Source: an uncultured Bacteroides sp.
Lineage (GTDB): Bacteria; Bacteroidota; Bacteroidia; Bacteroidales; Bacteroidaceae
Direction of reading: 5' to 3'
Assembly: GCA_934716785.1 (NCBI GenBank)
Contig: CAKUYM010000154.1
Span: 1-9,806, forward strand
Length of the DNA: 9,806 bases
The notes beneath the pieces were generated by a model. That model was given only the letters and a program-made list of their open reading frames with translations. It was not told the DNA's origin and made no database searches. This document shows, one piece after another, positions 6,685 through 9,806 of the stretch (positions are counted from its first letter, which is position 1; every line of letters starts with the position of its first letter). The translations under genes and the position numbers were made by a program.

Positions 6685-7983
6685 TTATTCTGAAAGTTGT
6701 GCTCCAATAGGACCTCCGGTAGTAGATGCTATGGCAGATGTTGTATTGGCAGGATAGTTGAAAGTGAAAGTTTCTCCATAAACAATTCCTTCTATACCGT
6801 CTTCATCCACTGTGAATGGCAAACCTGTAGCATCTCCCATTGAAGGTAGTCCACCTTTTTCAAAGAACAGTTTCCAATATTCTGTAGGCAAAGGAGGGGC
6901 ATAGTCAAAATTTAGAACTTCTGTGAAGTTATTTTCTTCGATAAATCGACCTTCCTCTTTCATTTTTTTAGCATCTTCAGAAAGTTCAGTGCGGTGTTTG
7001 AAGTTAGGATATTGTTTTAATAAATCTTCGAGCACAGAATCAAAGTAGAAATTATTATTACGAATCGTAACTTTAGCATCTTTCACATGGGGATCATTTT
7101 CTGCTTTTGCAAACTTGATGTCCCATAATATTCCTGGACTATCTGCTAATTTCCATCCATAATTGGCAAAAATGTTGTTTTCAATAAGCAGATCAATTAC
7201 ATAATTAAGTTCCAAGTGTTTTCCTACATTATAGAAAGTATTGTGAGTCAATGCACAATATGCAGTGCCTGAATCTGCCAGTCGGATAATGCGGTCAGTT
7301 TGACAATAGACATAGCAATTATTGATAATGATACTTTCTTGATTATTACCACGTGTGTCGACTATACGTCCATTATCCGGACTGGTCGGATTTGCCGTAT
7401 TTCTGATAGTAGAATTATCAATTATAACCTTATTATTTGCTGTGTTAAGACGAAAAAGAGTTTGTTTACAGTTATCAACGAAACAATCTTTCAAAGTTAG
7501 CGTTAAGCTGGGGGCATCCACAACTAAGACACGATCGGGTACTTTACCTGTAGCGGCATCAATAGCATTGATATATACGTTTTCCAAAGTAATATTCCCT
7601 TCAATATTAATCATATTGTTTCCTACTGCACCGTTAGCATCAGCTATCGGTTGTATTTGAGGTAGATTCCCTTCTTCTGCTTCTTCTGATTTGATGATTA
7701 CATTATTTTGGATAGCATTTTTCCCTTCAAAATAATAAATGCCGCCTCGGCGTAGAATATAAGTTCCGTCACCATGTTCTTTGATAGCATTGGGCAGTGA
7801 ATTTACCCGGTCTATGCCATTGTCCGGTTCTACTATAAATTCGTTTCCAGGTTCATTTCCTTCATTTCCTTTGATTTCCGGGAAGTCTTCAAGAGTTAGT
7901 ATATCTTCTTGTTCACAGCCAGTCGGGATAAATAACAAGCTTAGTAAGCCAAGCATTACTGGGTATATTCTAATTGATTTCAT
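6685..7983 (-). CDS. Right-handed beta-helix lipoprotein, DUF4957/DUF5123-like
   Basis: Complete 432-residue protein. Residues 1-22 are a lipoprotein signal ending FIPTGC, with lipidation at Cys23. The acidic EQED just after fits the surface-export signals of Bacteroides lipoproteins. A low-complexity acidic linker (about 24-60) precedes a segment with GDGTYILRRGGIYYF (71-85). At least seven beta-helix coils follow, visible as repeated short hydrophobic strands with Asn turns: MINIEGN, LTLKDC, VIIDNS, IIINNC, CALTHN, LLIENN and VTIRNN (about 124-310). The C-terminus ASTTGGPIGAQL resembles the end of DUF5123 proteins found in Bacteroidetes pectin and other PULs. Such folds occur in pectate lyase-like enzymes and also in non-catalytic binding proteins; I see no clear lyase catalytic motif. 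It lies between the receptor and the lyase, the place a SusD-like protein often takes, so a glycan-capture role at the surface is plausible. Function is inferred from fold and position only. Confidence 0.75.
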   Translation of the reverse strand: MKSIRIYPVMLGLLSLLFIPTGCEQEDILTLEDFPEIKGNEGNEPGNEFIVEPDNGIDRVNSLPNAIKEHGDGTYILRRGGIYYFEGKNAIQNNVIIKSEEAEEGNLPQIQPIADANGAVGNNMINIEGNITLENVYINAIDAATGKVPDRVLVVDAPSLTLTLKDCFVDNCKQTLFRLNTANNKVIIDNSTIRNTANPTSPDNGRIVDTRGNNQESIIINNCYVYCQTDRIIRLADSGTAYCALTHNTFYNVGKHLELNYVIDLLIENNIFANYGWKLADSPGILWDIKFAKAENDPHVKDAKVTIRNNNFYFDSVLEDLLKQYPNFKHRTELSEDAKKMKEEGRFIEENNFTEVLNFDYAPPLPTEYWKLFFEKGGLPSMGDATGLPFTVDEDGIEGIVYGETFTFNYPANTTSAIASTTGGPIGAQLSE

Positions 7984-8008
7984 GATGTTTCATTTAAAAA
8001 TTATACTA

Positions 8009-9806
8009 TTATTTAAAGATATCATACTTAAATCCGATATAAGCCGTTGCTCCATAGTATTCAACCAAGGATGGGTAGTTGGTGATATTGCGACGTTTTC
8101 TATCAGATGATAAAGTAAAATTAGATACAGTACCAAAAATGGAGAGGTTTTTAGTTACATTGTATTTTAATTGAGCATCCCATTTTACAAATGAGCGTGT
8201 AGATTCAACATCTGCTCCGTCCGGACGGTGCTGTTCAGTTACAAGTACACCATCTTGATAGTTGCATGATATACGTCCCGAAAATTTCTTGTAGTCATAT
8301 CCCAATGATACATTAAAAAGTAAAGAAGGCTGGTTCAATAATCTGTCCGTATAGACAACTTCTGAATTGGTTGGGATAAATGGTTTTTCAGTTCCTCCCA
8401 CAGTATAGTTGGGATTGGCTTCTCTTCCTTTCAATGTCTCGAAGTAATTCATTTTTGAATCCATTAATGATAAGTTTGCACTGAGTACAACACCTTTCAA
8501 GAAATTGTTTAATTTGCGGAACTGTAGTTGAAGATCAAATTCCAATCCTTTAATTGTGGCATCATTAGGGCTATTTAGAGGATAGTTAATATTGTAACCT
8601 GCAAGTTCCGGATATAGACCATCAAAATTCTTTGGATCTGTTGCTGTGCCATTCAGCAAGTAAGCTGAACGTGTATAAATAAAGTTTTTGATCTTTTTAT
8701 AAAAGCCACTGACTGTAAACAAACCGTAATCCGGTTGGTAGAATGAAAAGATAACATCATAGTTGGTAGCAATTGCCGGTTTTAAATTTGTCCTGCTCCA
8801 TGTTACGTCACTTGATGATGGCTTGATGATTGTTCTAGGTGCAATTAGGTTATAATCCGGTCTTGATAGCGTTTGAGTATAGGCTAATCTGACGTCCAAC
8901 CACTGGATTGGTTTAACACGTAAATGAATTTGTGGCAGCCAATAGCCAAATTTTTTAGAGTCGGTGATCTCTTCAAAATCCGGTTCAAAGTGGCTCGTTT
9001 CACTATCTGGTACATTCTGTCCGCTATAAGCCTGATAACGCAAATAAGAGTGGTCATAGCGTACACCCGGGATAAAGGTTACGTAGCTGCCAAAATTAAT
9101 TTCACTCATAATATATCCGGCATACATTCTTTCATGTCCTTCATAATCATTCTGTAGGGTTGAAGCTGGAGTCGGTCGATAAATGCTTTTATTTACATTG
9201 TAGAAATTTCTCATGACATCATGATCCAGTGCAAAGTCGAAATTTAAATTGTCATATTTATTATTCAAGAACTTATGAGAGTTAAAATCCGGATCGATGA
9301 AGCTTTGAATACCAATCAAATTCTTGAATGAAGATCTTTCGAGATTAGGCATATTTGTAAGTATCGGATCATAACCTTCTTTGAGATCCATGCGAGCATA
9401 ATCACGGCCTGTCTCTAATAATCTATCTTTCTGACGAAACTTTCCTCCGACTTTGATATAACCACCGATCTGTTCACTGATATTGAATGGCTTTTTCCAA
9501 TCCAGCCATGCACTATATTCTGTTTCTTTGGCTGATTCTGTATTAAAATATCCTTCATATAGATAGTATTGGGATGGATCGCTCTCATTTACGAAATCAG
9601 AGTTTATAGCTAAGTAAGGGGGAAGATAAGATAAAGAATTCAGAGGGACAGTGTATGGTGCATTTATTCTAAATTGCAAATCGTGGTTGTATGGGGTTTT
9701 AGAAACAGAGCTACTACGGCCTACTCCTATATTTAGGGTCTGCTGAATAATAACAAACAGATGTCTATCAACAATATAGTCTGTATATTTTTTGCTTATT
9801 TCATTA
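8009..9806 (-). CDS. TonB-dependent outer-membrane receptor, C-terminal part (cut by right window edge)
   Basis: About 598 residues are in the window, and the frame stays open to the right edge. A TTG at 9679 is only an internal codon: coding sequence continues upstream without a stop, so the true start and the plug domain lie outside. The segment is rich in alternating aromatic beta-strands separated by polar loops. It contains TQTLSRPDYNLIAPR, a stretch diagnostic of TonB-dependent receptor barrels; DATIKGLEFDLQLQF, a typical late-barrel strand; and a final YIGFKYDIFK beta-signal. These resemble the TonB-Xanth-Caul type (TIGR01782-like) more than SusC, which ends differently and is normally followed by a SusD gene; none follows here. 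The protein should import an oligosaccharide across the outer membrane using TonB-ExbBD energy. The next gene, a surface lipoprotein, starts 25 nt downstream, suggesting that the two function together. The cargo is inferred only from the neighbouring uronic-acid enzymes. Confidence 0.9.
   Translation of the reverse strand, partial: NEISKKYTDYIVDRHLFVIIQQTLNIGVGRSSSVSKTPYNHDLQFRINAPYTVPLNSLSYLPPYLAINSDFVNESDPSQYYLYEGYFNTESAKETEYSAWLDWKKPFNISEQIGGYIKVGGKFRQKDRLLETGRDYARMDLKEGYDPILTNMPNLERSSFKNLIGIQSFIDPDFNSHKFLNNKYDNLNFDFALDHDVMRNFYNVNKSIYRPTPASTLQNDYEGHERMYAGYIMSEINFGSYVTFIPGVRYDHSYLRYQAYSGQNVPDSETSHFEPDFEEITDSKKFGYWLPQIHLRVKPIQWLDVRLAYTQTLSRPDYNLIAPRTIIKPSSSDVTWSRTNLKPAIATNYDVIFSFYQPDYGLFTVSGFYKKIKNFIYTRSAYLLNGTATDPKNFDGLYPELAGYNINYPLNSPNDATIKGLEFDLQLQFRKLNNFLKGVVLSANLSLMDSKMNYFETLKGREANPNYTVGGTEKPFIPTNSEVVYTDRLLNQPSLLFNVSLGYDYKKFSGRISCNYQDGVLVTEQHRPDGADVESTRSFVKWDAQLKYNVTKNLSIFGTVSNFTLSSDRKRRNITNYPSLVEYYGATAYIGFKYDIFK

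Noticed and set aside
8884..9066. Second minus-strand open frame of 60 residues inside the receptor gene
   Set aside because: It is out of frame within a continuous TonB-receptor barrel and encodes nothing recognisable.
9677..9679. TTG as start codon of the receptor
   Set aside because: The frame continues without a stop to the window edge, and 556 residues lacks a plug domain, so the TTG is an internal Leu codon of a larger protein.
1..9806. CRISPR, tRNA/rRNA, insertion sequence, toxin-antitoxin or phage elements
   Set aside because: Coding sequence covers nearly the whole window, with gaps of 92 nt or less. No spaced direct repeats, transposase motifs or RNA-gene signatures were seen.

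Overview
The window looks like part of a polysaccharide utilisation locus (PUL) from a gut-type member of the Bacteroidales, most likely Bacteroides or a close relative. The evidence is AT-rich DNA, weak or absent Shine-Dalgarno sequences, Bacteroidetes-style lipoprotein signals, and a dense one-strand run of a TonB-dependent receptor, a surface lipoprotein and secreted carbohydrate-active enzymes. No 16S or other marker gene is present, so the genus is an inference.

All seven supported genes lie on the minus strand, so transcription runs from high to low coordinates. In transcription order they are: (1) the C-terminal ~598 residues of a TonB-dependent outer-membrane receptor, cut by the right edge; (2) a right-handed beta-helix lipoprotein resembling DUF4957/DUF5123 proteins; (3) a heparinase II/III-like polysaccharide lyase; (4) a GH88 unsaturated glucuronyl hydrolase; (5) a GH2 enzyme carrying the N-x-K carboxylate-recognition motif of beta-glucuronidases; (6) a secreted clan-2 histidine phosphatase; (7) the first ~131 residues of a second GH2 enzyme, cut by the left edge. 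Gaps are 25, 6, 11, 92, 20 and 47 nt, which fits one transcript. The 92-nt gap holds an inverted repeat that could form a stem-loop in the mRNA.

The genes suggest one pathway. The receptor, possibly with the beta-helix lipoprotein, captures and imports a uronic-acid-containing glycan. The lyase cuts it by beta-elimination, leaving 4,5-unsaturated uronic acid ends. GH88 removes these unsaturated residues. The GH2 glucuronidase removes saturated terminal GlcA, and the second GH2 enzyme trims another neutral or acidic sugar. The phosphatase suggests either a phosphorylated substrate or phosphate scavenging. The substrate is not identified. There is no sulfatase, no SusD homologue and no regulator in the window, so a typical sulfated-glycosaminoglycan PUL is not demonstrated.

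There are no RNA genes, CRISPR arrays, insertion sequences or clear attachment sites. No gene-free stretch exceeds 100 nt.
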